Position numbers and translations under genes: made by a program
The notes under the pieces: model-generated
What the model was told of the DNA's origin: nothing
Databases searched by the model: none
What the model saw: only the letters and a program-made list of their open reading frames with translations
Shown: positions 16,169-23,867 of the stretch, one piece after another
Layout: the number at the start of each line of letters is the position of its first letter
Numbering within the stretch: the first letter of the stretch is position 1
Assembly (NCBI GenBank): GCA_943908475.1
Contig: CALTTG010000010.1
Span: 18,119 to 82,118 of the forward strand
Reading direction: 5' to 3'
DNA length: 64,000 nt
Origin: an uncultured Burkholderiales bacterium
Lineage (GTDB): Bacteria; Pseudomonadota; Gammaproteobacteria; Burkholderiales; Burkholderiaceae_C

Positions 16169-17320
16169 ATGTCATTGCCCTTCTTGAAGGCCGCCCGTGC
16201 TTGGCGCACGGCTTGTGTGGGTGCGACCCTGTTGTGCCTGCTCAGCCATGCGGCGCATGCCCAGAGTACAGCCAACCCCTATCGACGCTTGGCGGTGCTG
16301 CAGTCTCCGACGAGCGCTGCGCAGATCGTCCCGATCGATGTGTTCGGCCCGGGCACCGTCGTGGGCGCCGCCCCAATCAAGACCGGGCAAACGACTCGCT
16401 ACTACTTTGACGGGTTGAAGGTCATCGCCGTCAAGGAAAACACCTTCCGGTATCAGCCCACACTCTGGGATGTGCGTGGCGTGCCGACCGCGCTGCCTCC
16501 GCTGTCCAGTGGGGTGGACGCGCGGGCCTGGTCCATGAACAGCAGCGGGGTCACGGTGGGGGAGTCCAAGACCTTCCTGGACCGCACCAACAGCGTCGCG
16601 GTGGTCTGGCGCAACGGCAAGGCGGTGGACCTGGGAGCCGGTTCCCGTTCGTCGGCTCGCCACATCAATGCCAGCGGCTTGGTGTTGGGGCATCGTTCCG
16701 TGAGCGACTCCTGGCTGTCCAACCTGGATTTTTTCGTGGGCAAGGATAAAGCCTCGCTCAAGTGGATCAAGCCCTTGCCAACTGGCGCCACCAGCTTGTT
16801 TTGTGTCGGGCTGACCGATGCAGGGCAAGTGGTGTGCCGCAGCAGTGCCACCGTGAACGGCAACCTGCAGTTCAAGTCGCACATCTGGACCAACGGGGTG
16901 TTCAGTGAAATCGTCTCGCCGGCCGGGGGAGAAGTCGTGGCCATGGCCGTGAGCCCCTCGGGCATCGTGGCGGGTTACGTCAACATGCCTGACTTCAGCT
17001 CGCGGGGCTTTACTTGGCAAAATGGTCAATGGCGCTGGTTGCCCGACCCGCCGCTGCCTGCGCCGGTTCGTTGGGATGTGTATGACGTCAATGACCGCGG
17101 CGAAGTGCTGCTCAGTGCCTACACGGTCTATCAGTACAACAGCACCAATTACCTCTGGGATGGCATGAAGCACGTGGCGGTCAGCGACTTGGTGGCCGAC
17201 CGTGAGCCTGGCGAGACCGTCGGCGCCAGCCGCTTGGGGCCTCAAGGTCAGGTCCTGGTCAATTTCCAGTCGAAGGTCAATGGGGTCTTGCAGTTCAAGG
17301 ATGCGGTTTATGCGCCTTGA
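16169..17320 (+). CDS. Secreted HAF-repeat-like protein
   Basis: The 383-residue protein has a signal peptide (cleavage likely after AHA at residue 31). It then carries at least six spaced copies of a degenerate box of the form [MIV]NxxGxVxG: MNSSGVTVG near 123, INASGLVLG near 166, LTDAGQVVC near 215, VSPSGIVAG near 261, VNDRGEVLL near 307 and LGPQGQVLV near 355. The regular spacing of 43-49 residues fits the extracellular HAF repeat and a beta-propeller or solenoid fold. No enzymatic motif is visible. The ATG at 16169 has AGGAG 8 bases upstream; a GTG at 16166 is an alternative. Its stop overlaps the convergent transporter gene by 13 bp. The function is unknown. Confidence 0.75.
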   Translation: MSLPFLKAARAWRTACVGATLLCLLSHAAHAQSTANPYRRLAVLQSPTSAAQIVPIDVFGPGTVVGAAPIKTGQTTRYYFDGLKVIAVKENTFRYQPTLWDVRGVPTALPPLSSGVDARAWSMNSSGVTVGESKTFLDRTNSVAVVWRNGKAVDLGAGSRSSARHINASGLVLGHRSVSDSWLSNLDFFVGKDKASLKWIKPLPTGATSLFCVGLTDAGQVVCRSSATVNGNLQFKSHIWTNGVFSEIVSPAGGEVVAMAVSPSGIVAGYVNMPDFSSRGFTWQNGQWRWLPDPPLPAPVRWDVYDVNDRGEVLLSAYTVYQYNSTNYLWDGMKHVAVSDLVADREPGETVGASRLGPQGQVLVNFQSKVNGVLQFKDAVYAP

Positions 17321-17727
17321 TGGCGCTCCAGCAACTCGAACAAGGCCATGCCGGCCAGCATGGCCGCGCCAAAAATCAGCGCTTCGCTTTGCCAGGCGCT
17401 GATCGCGACCACTGCAGGCCCGGGGCAAAAACCAGCCAGTCCCCAGCCTGCGCCGAAGGTCAGGCTGCCCAGCACGAGACGACGGTCAATGCCCGAGGTC
17501 TTCGGCAAACTCATGGGCAGGTTCAGCCAGGTCATGGACTGCCGCTTCGCCCGCCAGAACCCGAGGGCGCCAACGCCGATGGCGCCGCCCATCACCAAGG
17601 CCAGGGATGGGTCCCATGCACCGGCGAGGTCCAGAAACCCCAACACTTTGGCTGGATTGGTCATGCCGGCGGCGATCAGCCCCAAGCCAAACATCAAGCC
17701 GGCAAGGCAAGAAATGAGCAGTGCCAT
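17308..17727 (-). CDS. YeeE/YedE family half-transporter (second half)
   Basis: The 139-residue membrane protein matches the sulfur-transport (DUF395, YeeE/YedE) family. It has hydrophobic segments at about 4-22, 40-58, 82-98 and 110-128 and the conserved patch GAGWGLAGFCPGPA. Family members carry thiosulfate or related sulfur species. Together with the gene at 17739 it forms a split pair of the PmpA/PmpB type. The start at 17727 (MALLISCLAG) matches the family N-terminus; a longer in-frame reading upstream overlaps the partner gene and is rejected. Downstream of the BigR-like regulator, it probably belongs to the same operon. Confidence 0.82.
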   Translation of the reverse strand: MALLISCLAGLMFGLGLIAAGMTNPAKVLGFLDLAGAWDPSLALVMGGAIGVGALGFWRAKRQSMTWLNLPMSLPKTSGIDRRLVLGSLTFGAGWGLAGFCPGPAVVAISAWQSEALIFGAAMLAGMALFELLERHQGA

Positions 17728-17738
17728 CGTGTTCACTT

Positions 17739-18173
17739 TCAAGGGGTCAAGAGGTGTCGAATGACGTAGACCGTCAAGAAGCCAACGCCCATGAAACTCA
17801 AGGTGGCGATCAGCGAACGCAGCGAGCCCCGTGACAGGCCGCAGACCCCGTGGCCACTGGTGCACCCTGAGCCATAACGGGTGCCCAGGCCCACGAGCAA
17901 ACCCGCCATGACCAGAGTGAAGGGGCTGGCGCTCACTTGTGAGCTGGGCAGCGGTGCCCACAGCCGCCAGGCCCAGGGGGCCAGCAGCAGCCCCAGGACA
18001 AAGGCAGCGCGCCATCCGATGTCGCCTGGCGTGGGGCGGATCAAACCGCCCAGGATGCCGCTGATGCCGGCCACCCGCCCGAGGGTCAGGGCCAGCAGCA
18101 CCGCCGCCAGTCCGATCATCACACCACCGCCCAAGGCGCTCCAGGGGGTGAATTGGTTCCAGTCGATGTGCAT
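17739..18173 (-). CDS. YeeE/YedE family half-transporter (first half)
   Basis: The 144-residue membrane protein is the N-terminal partner of the split YeeE/YedE transporter, with the conserved GLGTRYGSGCTSGHGVCGLSR patch whose cysteines are thought to handle sulfur ligands. Four hydrophobic segments are visible. The ATG at 18173 overlaps the stop of the ArsR gene by one base (TGATG), indicating coupled translation. The function as sulfur-compound importer is inferred from the family and from the regulator next to it. Confidence 0.85.
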   Translation of the reverse strand: MHIDWNQFTPWSALGGGVMIGLAAVLLALTLGRVAGISGILGGLIRPTPGDIGWRAAFVLGLLLAPWAWRLWAPLPSSQVSASPFTLVMAGLLVGLGTRYGSGCTSGHGVCGLSRGSLRSLIATLSFMGVGFLTVYVIRHLLTP

Positions 18174-18496
18174 CAGTCGGTCTCCACGGGGCAATACAGG
18201 CGGTGCAGCACTTGCAGCACTTCCAGGGTTCGAGGATCGCTCACTCGGTAATAGATTCGCTTGCCCTCGCGCCGGGTGGTCACCTGGCCTTCGGCGCGAA
18301 GCACCCCCAACTGTTGCGACAAGGTGGGTTGCCGAATGCCCAGGCGCTCTTCCAATTCGCCGACGCATTGCTCGCCTTGCGTCAGCTGACACAGCAGCAG
18401 CAGTCGGTCTTCGTTGGCCAGCAGTTTGAGCGCACCGACAGCTTGCCCCGCAGCGGCACGCAGGGCGTCGATGTTGAGGACGGGCGTTGGGTTCAT
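18173..18496 (-). CDS. ArsR family repressor, BigR/SqrR-like sulfide/persulfide sensor
   Basis: The 107-residue winged-helix protein has the ArsR core LLANEDRLLLLCQLTQGEQC, the recognition helix segment RQPTLSQQLGVLRAEG and the wing TRREGKRIYYR. C36 and C102 are exactly 66 residues apart, the same spacing as the sensing pairs reported for BigR (C42/C108) and SqrR (C41/C107). A third cysteine (C44) is also present. These proteins lose DNA binding when the pair forms a disulfide or polysulfide bridge. The start is ATG 18496; an earlier in-frame codon at 18529 overlaps the operator. It is probably autoregulated through the palindrome at 18526-18545. Confidence 0.85.
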   Translation of the reverse strand: MNPTPVLNIDALRAAAGQAVGALKLLANEDRLLLLCQLTQGEQCVGELEERLGIRQPTLSQQLGVLRAEGQVTTRREGKRIYYRVSDPRTLEVLQVLHRLYCPVETD

Positions 18497-18525
18497 GGGC
18501 AAAGACCTCTCGAAACCTTGTTCAA

Positions 18526-18545
18526 TCACATAATATTTTATGTGA
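18526..18545. promoter_or_regulatory. Palindromic operator between the ArsR gene and the CDF transporter gene
   Basis: TCACATAA-TATT-TTATGTGA is a perfect 8 bp inverted repeat with a 4-base AT centre, 30 bases upstream of the ArsR start and 110 bases before the divergent transporter start. Its AT content stands out against the GC-rich background. The symmetry and position fit a dimeric winged-helix repressor site that also covers a promoter. Confidence 0.75.
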
Positions 18546-18655
18546 AAGTATGCGGGCGGTCTGGTGCAAATTCAACGGTCAAGGCCGTTGTCATCGCTTG
18601 ACCCCCAAGTGGCTTCAGGGTTTCCAATCCAGTCATGCACACCAAGGAGTTGACC

Positions 18656-19336
18656 ATGTCGGGCCACTGCTGCGATCACGACACCCCGCCAGCGCACGAG
18701 ATTCGGAATTTGCCACGCTATCGCAAGGTGCTTTGGGCGGCGCTGCTCATCAATGCGGCCATGTTCGTGGTCGAGGTGCTCGCGGGGGCCACCTCTCACT
18801 CTCAGTCCCTGTTGGCCGACGCCATCGATTTCGCCGGAGACGCCGCCAACTACGGGGTGTCTTTGGCCGTGTTGTCGGCCGGTGTCGCCTGGCGAGCCCG
18901 CACGGCCATGGTCAAGGCCTGGAGCATGATGGGGTTTGGCCTGCTGGTGCTGGGCCGAACCGCGTGGGCGTTGTGGCACGGGCAAGTGCCTGACCCCGCC
19001 ACCATGGGGGTGGTGGCCACTTTGGCCTTGCTGGCCAATGTGATGGTGGCCCTGATGCTGTACGCCTTCCGGGAGGGCGATGCCAACATGCGCAGCGTGT
19101 GGGTGTGCTCTCGAAACGACGCGATTGGCAACGTGCTGGTGATGTTGGCAGCGCTGGGCGTGTTGGGCTCCGGACAAGCTTGGCCCGACCTCGCGGTGGC
19201 CGCGTTCATGGCGGTGCTGGCCTTGCAGGGCGGTTGGCAAGTGCTCCAGCAGGCCCGAGAAGAGCTCTCGACGCCGGCTTCGCAGGCCTGCAGCAGCGGC
19301 CCTTCAGAGTCCCACGCCGATCACCATCACCATTGA
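18656..19336 (+). CDS. Small cation diffusion facilitator-type transporter
   Basis: The 226-residue protein has about six hydrophobic segments and the paired metal-site motifs of the CDF family: LADAIDFAGDAANYG and RNDAIGNVLVMLAA. It lacks the C-terminal cytoplasmic domain of typical CDF proteins. The termini are metal-binding in look: GHCCDHD near the start and SHADHHHH at the very end. CDF proteins export divalent cations by proton antiport; the metal is unknown. AAGGAG lies 6 bases before the ATG. It is divergent from the ArsR gene and shares the palindrome at 18526, so it may be controlled by it. Confidence 0.82.
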   Translation: MSGHCCDHDTPPAHEIRNLPRYRKVLWAALLINAAMFVVEVLAGATSHSQSLLADAIDFAGDAANYGVSLAVLSAGVAWRARTAMVKAWSMMGFGLLVLGRTAWALWHGQVPDPATMGVVATLALLANVMVALMLYAFREGDANMRSVWVCSRNDAIGNVLVMLAALGVLGSGQAWPDLAVAAFMAVLALQGGWQVLQQAREELSTPASQACSSGPSESHADHHHH

Positions 19337-19357
19337 AAAAGCCGCCCTGGGGCGGCT
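19336..19357 (-). terminator. Intrinsic terminator after yggX (minus strand)
   Basis: AGCCGCC (19340-19346) and GGCGGCT (19351-19357) form a 7 bp stem with loop CTGG. On the minus strand it is followed by five T residues (19336-19340 as A on the plus strand). It ends argA-yggX transcription; it touches the stop codon of the convergent CDF gene. Confidence 0.78.
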
Positions 19358-19388
19358 GGTGCTGGCCCATCCAGGGGCTCCTGGGGCA

Positions 19389-19664
19389 TCAGGCTTGGGC
19401 GGGGGGCACGTAGCCTTGCACCTGCTCCGCGCCGGCACCGAAGAAGAATTGCTCCATCTGGCGGGCAAGGTATTGGCGGGCGCGGGCATCGGCCAAGTTC
19501 AGGCGGTTTTCATTGACCAGCATGGTTTGGTGCTTCATCCAAAGCGCCCAAGCATCCTTGCTGATCTCGTTGTAGATGCGCTTGCCCAATTCACCTGGGT
19601 AGGGTGCAAAGTCCAGGCCTTCGCCTTCTTTGTTGAGGTGCTTGCATTGGATGGTGCGTGCCAT
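19389..19664 (-). CDS. yggX: Oxidative damage protection protein / Fe(2+)-trafficking protein YggX
   Basis: The 91-residue protein matches YggX over its full length, with MARTIQCKHLNKEGEGLDF at the N-terminus (including the conserved C7) and QMEQFFFGAG near the end. It is implicated in protecting iron-sulfur clusters and in iron trafficking in the cytoplasm. It follows argA at 32 bases, an arrangement often seen in Burkholderiales, and is followed by an intrinsic terminator. Confidence 0.95.
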   Translation of the reverse strand: MARTIQCKHLNKEGEGLDFAPYPGELGKRIYNEISKDAWALWMKHQTMLVNENRLNLADARARQYLARQMEQFFFGAGAEQVQGYVPPAQA

Positions 19665-19696
19665 GGTCAGTACTCGAATCGGTGTGCGTCAGAAAA

Positions 19697-21079
19697 TCAC
19701 TTGAGGTGTTTGACCAGCACTTGAGAGCGCCGGTCCCACTTGTAGTTGCGTTTGCGGGCTTCGGGCAACCAGCTGGGGTCGACCGGTGCAAAGCCTCGCT
19801 TGTTGAACCAGTGCATGGTACGCGTTGTCAATACAAACAGTGTCGACAGGCCCATTGCCTTGGCGCGTTGCTCGATGCGCTTGAGGATGCGCTCACCGTC
19901 GCCCTGACCTTGCACATGCGGCGACACCGTCAGTGCGGCCATTTCGGCGGTGCCCGCCTCTGGGAACGGGTAAAGCGCCGCGCAGCCGAAGATCACGCCG
20001 TCGTGCTCGATCACGGTGTACTGGGCCACATCGCGCTCGATCTCGGTGCGGCTGCGTTTGACCAGCGTGCCATCTTGCTCGAAGGGTTCGATCAGTTGCA
20101 GGATGCCGCCGACGTCGTCGGAGGTGGCCTCGCGCAGGCTCTCGAGCTTTTCGTCCACGATCATGGTGCCCACACCATCATGGGTGAACACTTCCATCAG
20201 CAAGGCGCCATCGACCTTGAAGGGAATGATGTGCACCCGCTCGACCCCGCCTTCGCTGGCCTTGACCGCGTGTTGCAGGTAAAACGCCGTGTCGGTGGGC
20301 TGCAAGGGGTTGGGCAGGGCCGCCAGCAAGCGCTTGGCATCCAGCAGTGCCAATTCCTGGTCGATTTCTTCGTCCGGGTCGTGTTGCCGCGCTTCCAGTG
20401 CCGCAGCGTTCATCGGGTCTTGCACGATGCTTTGCAAGATGCCTCGCACCTCGGTGACGAAGATGAGCTTGTCAGCCTGCAGCGCGATGGCGGCGCTGGT
20501 GGCCACGTCTTCCATGCTGAGGTTGAAGGCCTCGCCCGTGTGCGAGAAACCAAAAGGAGACAGCATCACCATGGCGCCGGTGTCGATCGCCCGGCGCACC
20601 GCCACCGCGTCGATCTTGCGGACCAGCCCGGTGTGCATGAAATCCACCCCGTCGACGATGCCCACGGGGCGAGCAGTCACGAAGTTGCCCGACAACACGC
20701 TGACCGAAGCCCCTGCCATGGGCGTGTTGGGCAGCCCCAGTGAGAACGCGGCTTCGATTTCATAGCGCAACTGGCCCGCCGCCTCTTGGGCACAGTCCAG
20801 CGCCACGGGGTCGGTGATGCGCATCCCGTGGCTGAACTTGGAATCTTGTCCCTTGGCCCGCAGTTGCTCTTCCAACTGGGGGCGGAAACCGTGGGCGAGC
20901 ACGATGCGGATGCCCATGGCCTGCATCAAGGCCAGGTCTTGGACCAGGCTTTCCAGCTTGCCCGCCGCGATGGCCTCCCCCGAGATGCCCACGACGAAGG
21001 TCTTGCTGCGGTGTGCGTGAATGTGTGGCGCCACCGAGCGGAACCACGGCACGAAGGTGTGAGGGAAGACCAGATCCAT
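19697..21079 (-). CDS. argA: Amino-acid N-acetyltransferase (N-acetylglutamate synthase)
   Basis: The 460-residue protein has the classic ArgA architecture: an amino acid kinase-like domain (about 1-290, VVGISGEAIAAGKL and VVMLSPFGFSHTGEAFN) and a GNAT acetyltransferase domain (about 300-450, ALTVSPHVQGQGDGERIL being the acetyl-CoA loop). The enzyme makes N-acetylglutamate from glutamate and acetyl-CoA, the first step of arginine synthesis, and is normally feedback-inhibited by arginine. The length is close to E. coli ArgA (443). It is probably co-transcribed with yggX. Confidence 0.95.
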   Translation of the reverse strand: MDLVFPHTFVPWFRSVAPHIHAHRSKTFVVGISGEAIAAGKLESLVQDLALMQAMGIRIVLAHGFRPQLEEQLRAKGQDSKFSHGMRITDPVALDCAQEAAGQLRYEIEAAFSLGLPNTPMAGASVSVLSGNFVTARPVGIVDGVDFMHTGLVRKIDAVAVRRAIDTGAMVMLSPFGFSHTGEAFNLSMEDVATSAAIALQADKLIFVTEVRGILQSIVQDPMNAAALEARQHDPDEEIDQELALLDAKRLLAALPNPLQPTDTAFYLQHAVKASEGGVERVHIIPFKVDGALLMEVFTHDGVGTMIVDEKLESLREATSDDVGGILQLIEPFEQDGTLVKRSRTEIERDVAQYTVIEHDGVIFGCAALYPFPEAGTAEMAALTVSPHVQGQGDGERILKRIEQRAKAMGLSTLFVLTTRTMHWFNKRGFAPVDPSWLPEARKRNYKWDRRSQVLVKHLK

Positions 21080-21165
21080 TGAAGGCGAGGGCGCGTGGCA
21101 GGCAGAGGTTGGAGGGCGAGTATTCGACAGACAGCCGTGATGGTAAGGCCTCTTGCCCGGGTCGT

Positions 21166-22650
21166 TCAGTGCGGCGGCCGTTTGTGGAACCAGGGGCGTG
21201 CTTGTTCCAACTCGGCGGCCAGTTGCAGCAGCATGGTTTCGCCGTCGAGCGGTGCCACGAATTGCACGCCCAGGGGCAGCTGGTCCGGCGTCCAGTACAG
21301 CGGCACCGACATGGCCGGGCGACCGGTCAGGTTCGCCAGCTGGGTGTAGGGTGTCCAGGCCAGGTTCTGCAGCACCGATTTCTGGAACAAGGCCGTTTTG
21401 CGCAACCAGCCCGACAGGCCGAGCAGGTCCACCAACTGACTCGACCGCTGCAGCGCGGCAGGGGTGTCCAGCTCACCAATCTTCACCGGCGGGGCGGCCA
21501 GGGTGGGGCTCAGCCACAGGTCGAAGCGCTGGTGGAATTGGCTGAGGGTGACGTTGTGCTGGTGCCAGTGTGAGTTGCAGCGCAACAGCTCCACCGCCGA
21601 GACGCTGCGCCCCACCGACGCCATGGCCTGGGTGTCAGGCTCGAATTCGCTGCGTCGTGCGCCCAGGGCGTCGACCAGGGTGTCCATGATCTCGGCCATC
21701 ACGCAAAACCAGGTGGTCAGGAAATCTTGGGCCAGACCGGGGCCATCGAAGGGGGCCGGAACCTCTTCGACATGGTGACCCAGTGAGGCCAGCAGGTGCG
21801 CGGCGTCTTCGACGGCGGCACGGGCTTGCGGGTGCACCTCGGTGCCCAGGGGAGATTGCCAGGTCCAGCCAATGCGCAGCCGCTTGAGCGGCTGCTTCAA
21901 GGCTTGCAGGTAGGGCACTTGCGGGCGCGCAAAGGGGTAGGGGGCATGGGGCTCTGGGCCCTGCAGCACATCGAGCATGGCGGCACTGTCTCGGACGCTT
22001 CGCGAGAGCACGCCTTGCACTGCTGCGCCATTCATGGGCTCGCCCATGTCGGGACCGCTGGAGACCCGACCACGCCCAGGTTTGAGCCCAAACAAACCGC
22101 TTGCTGCAGCAGGGATCCGGATGGACCCACCGCCGTCGTTGGCCCCCCCGGCTGGCACCACGCCAGCGGCCACTGCGGCCGCGGTGCCGCCTGATGAGCC
22201 ACCCGGGGTGTGGGCGGTGTTCCAGGGGTTGCGGGTGGGGCCGTAAGCCTTGGGCTCGGTCACGTTGCGCGCGCCAAACTCTGGGGCATTGGTCTTGCCA
22301 AAAATGACCAGGCCGGCGTCCTTCCAGCGCCGAACCACATCACTGTCCTGTGTCGGTACATGGCGAGGCAACACCCGGCTGCCGCCGGTGGAAGGCAGGC
22401 CGGCCATGTCCTGGAACAAGTCTTTCACCACGAAGGGAACGCCGGCAAAAGGCGCTGACGCATCGAAGGGCTGCAAACACCGCTGGTGTGCTTGTTCGTC
22501 CATGCGCCGGGTGAACGCGTTGAGCCGGGGTTGAATTTCATCGGCGCGTTGTCCGGCAAGCGCCAGCAACTCCAGGGGCGTCACTTCTTGGCGTCGGACC
22601 AGGTCGGCCAGACCCAGGGCATCGTGTTGCAGGTATTCGCTGTACTTCAT
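21166..22650 (-). CDS. Amidase signature family protein
   Basis: The 494-residue protein carries the full amidase signature with its Ser-cisSer-Lys triad: K76 (VVKDLF), the GGSSGGT turn at 150-156, and S176 in NDGGGSIRIPA. These enzymes hydrolyse amide bonds (amides, nitrogenous substrates, sometimes 6-aminohexanoate-like compounds), but the substrate here cannot be named. GatA is unlikely, because no gatB or gatC lies nearby. The gene is 12 bases downstream of the diguanylate cyclase gene and may share its transcript. Confidence 0.88.
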   Translation of the reverse strand: MKYSEYLQHDALGLADLVRRQEVTPLELLALAGQRADEIQPRLNAFTRRMDEQAHQRCLQPFDASAPFAGVPFVVKDLFQDMAGLPSTGGSRVLPRHVPTQDSDVVRRWKDAGLVIFGKTNAPEFGARNVTEPKAYGPTRNPWNTAHTPGGSSGGTAAAVAAGVVPAGGANDGGGSIRIPAAASGLFGLKPGRGRVSSGPDMGEPMNGAAVQGVLSRSVRDSAAMLDVLQGPEPHAPYPFARPQVPYLQALKQPLKRLRIGWTWQSPLGTEVHPQARAAVEDAAHLLASLGHHVEEVPAPFDGPGLAQDFLTTWFCVMAEIMDTLVDALGARRSEFEPDTQAMASVGRSVSAVELLRCNSHWHQHNVTLSQFHQRFDLWLSPTLAAPPVKIGELDTPAALQRSSQLVDLLGLSGWLRKTALFQKSVLQNLAWTPYTQLANLTGRPAMSVPLYWTPDQLPLGVQFVAPLDGETMLLQLAAELEQARPWFHKRPPH

Positions 22651-22662
22651 GGGGTGAGCTGT

Positions 22663-23772
22663 TCAGTCGAGGACATGCGTCTGATCACGTCCAGCAGATT
22701 TCGCAGCGTACAACGCCTGATCGGCCAGGTCGATGGTGTGTTCTACCGTGCTTTGGATGTCGTGCCGGGTCAGGCCCGCCGAAAATGTCAGGCGAAACCC
22801 GGACACGCCGGGCAGCACGTTCGCGGCGGCCAATTGCACCCGAAGTCGCTCCAGCGCGGCTTTGGCCTGCTGGGGGTCGCTTTCGGGCAGCACCAACAAG
22901 AACTCTTCTCCACCCCAGCGCCCCATGGTGTCGACCTCTCGGAACACCTGGCGCGCCACCCGAGAGAAGCCTTGCAAGGCCATGTCGCCAGCTTGGTGGC
23001 CGTGTTGGTCGTTGATGCGTTTGAAGTGGTCCAGGTCGATCAGGGCCAGGCACAGCACGCGACCCTGGCGCTTGTGGCGCTTGACCTCTTCTTGCAACAG
23101 ATCTTGCATGCGGCGGCGGTTGGGCAGGCCCGTGAGTTCATCGGTGGTTGCCAAGGCCTGCAGGCGAGCGAGTGCGTCGGCCAGTTCGCGCCGGCTGTGG
23201 TGCAACCGGGCCCGCAGGCTCGAGACGATCTGGGCGATGTGAGCGGACGCAATGAGGATGCCCGCCACGTAAATCACCTGCAGCCATTCACCCTGGCCTG
23301 CATTGAACGCCGGGTGATGCTGTCGCCACAGGGTGACCACCACCAGCAAGCAAACTGCCGTTGCCGTGATCAGGGCGAAATCCTTGCCCTTGAGGTTGAA
23401 CTGACCGAACATCATCACCATGGGCAGGATGACCAGCACCATGGATCGGCCCGGGCTGATCGTGCCGGCGAAAGCCAGCAGTGTGACCACCACGCAATAC
23501 AGCACTTGGGGCAGCACCAAGGCGGGGTCTTTGAGGTGGCGGGTGCGTCCGCTGCGGATCACCAAGAAGAAGGCCATCGGGCCCAACATCAGCGCAGGCA
23601 TCAGCCATTTCGCGAATGTGGCGTCAAAGAACCTCAGTTTAACGCCCAGCCACATGACCATCGCGTTCAGGACGTAGATGGCAAACGAAAGCAGCACCAG
23701 CTTCAAGGGACGCTGCAGCTCAGGAAAGGGGCCAAACAGCCACTTTTCGCCTGTCGAAATCGTCGAGGTCAT
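22663..23772 (-). CDS. Membrane-bound GGDEF diguanylate cyclase
   Basis: The 369-residue protein has about six hydrophobic segments (roughly 22-44, 55-72, 88-104, 110-124, 133-148, 164-184) with no recognised sensory family. A GGDEF domain follows from about 205 to 365. The active-site loop is GGEEF (287-291), and RxxD at 278-281 lies five residues upstream, matching the inhibitory I-site. So it is predicted to be an active, product-inhibited cyclic di-GMP synthase at the inner membrane. It precedes the amidase gene on the minus strand. Confidence 0.92.
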   Translation of the reverse strand: MTSTISTGEKWLFGPFPELQRPLKLVLLSFAIYVLNAMVMWLGVKLRFFDATFAKWLMPALMLGPMAFFLVIRSGRTRHLKDPALVLPQVLYCVVVTLLAFAGTISPGRSMVLVILPMVMMFGQFNLKGKDFALITATAVCLLVVVTLWRQHHPAFNAGQGEWLQVIYVAGILIASAHIAQIVSSLRARLHHSRRELADALARLQALATTDELTGLPNRRRMQDLLQEEVKRHKRQGRVLCLALIDLDHFKRINDQHGHQAGDMALQGFSRVARQVFREVDTMGRWGGEEFLLVLPESDPQQAKAALERLRVQLAAANVLPGVSGFRLTFSAGLTRHDIQSTVEHTIDLADQALYAAKSAGRDQTHVLD

Positions 23773-23867
23773 CAGTCAGTGTGGTCGATCAAGGGCCACC
23801 CGGGGGCAGACCCTCCTCCCGGCGAGCGGCAACCGGGAATCGCACAGGATAATCCGGTTTTTCGCCC

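Noticed and set aside
17312..17326. Hairpin GCGCC-TTGAT-GGCGC at the overlap of convergent ends
   Set aside because: The stem is only 5 bp with no T run, and it lies inside two coding ends. It is too weak to call a terminator.
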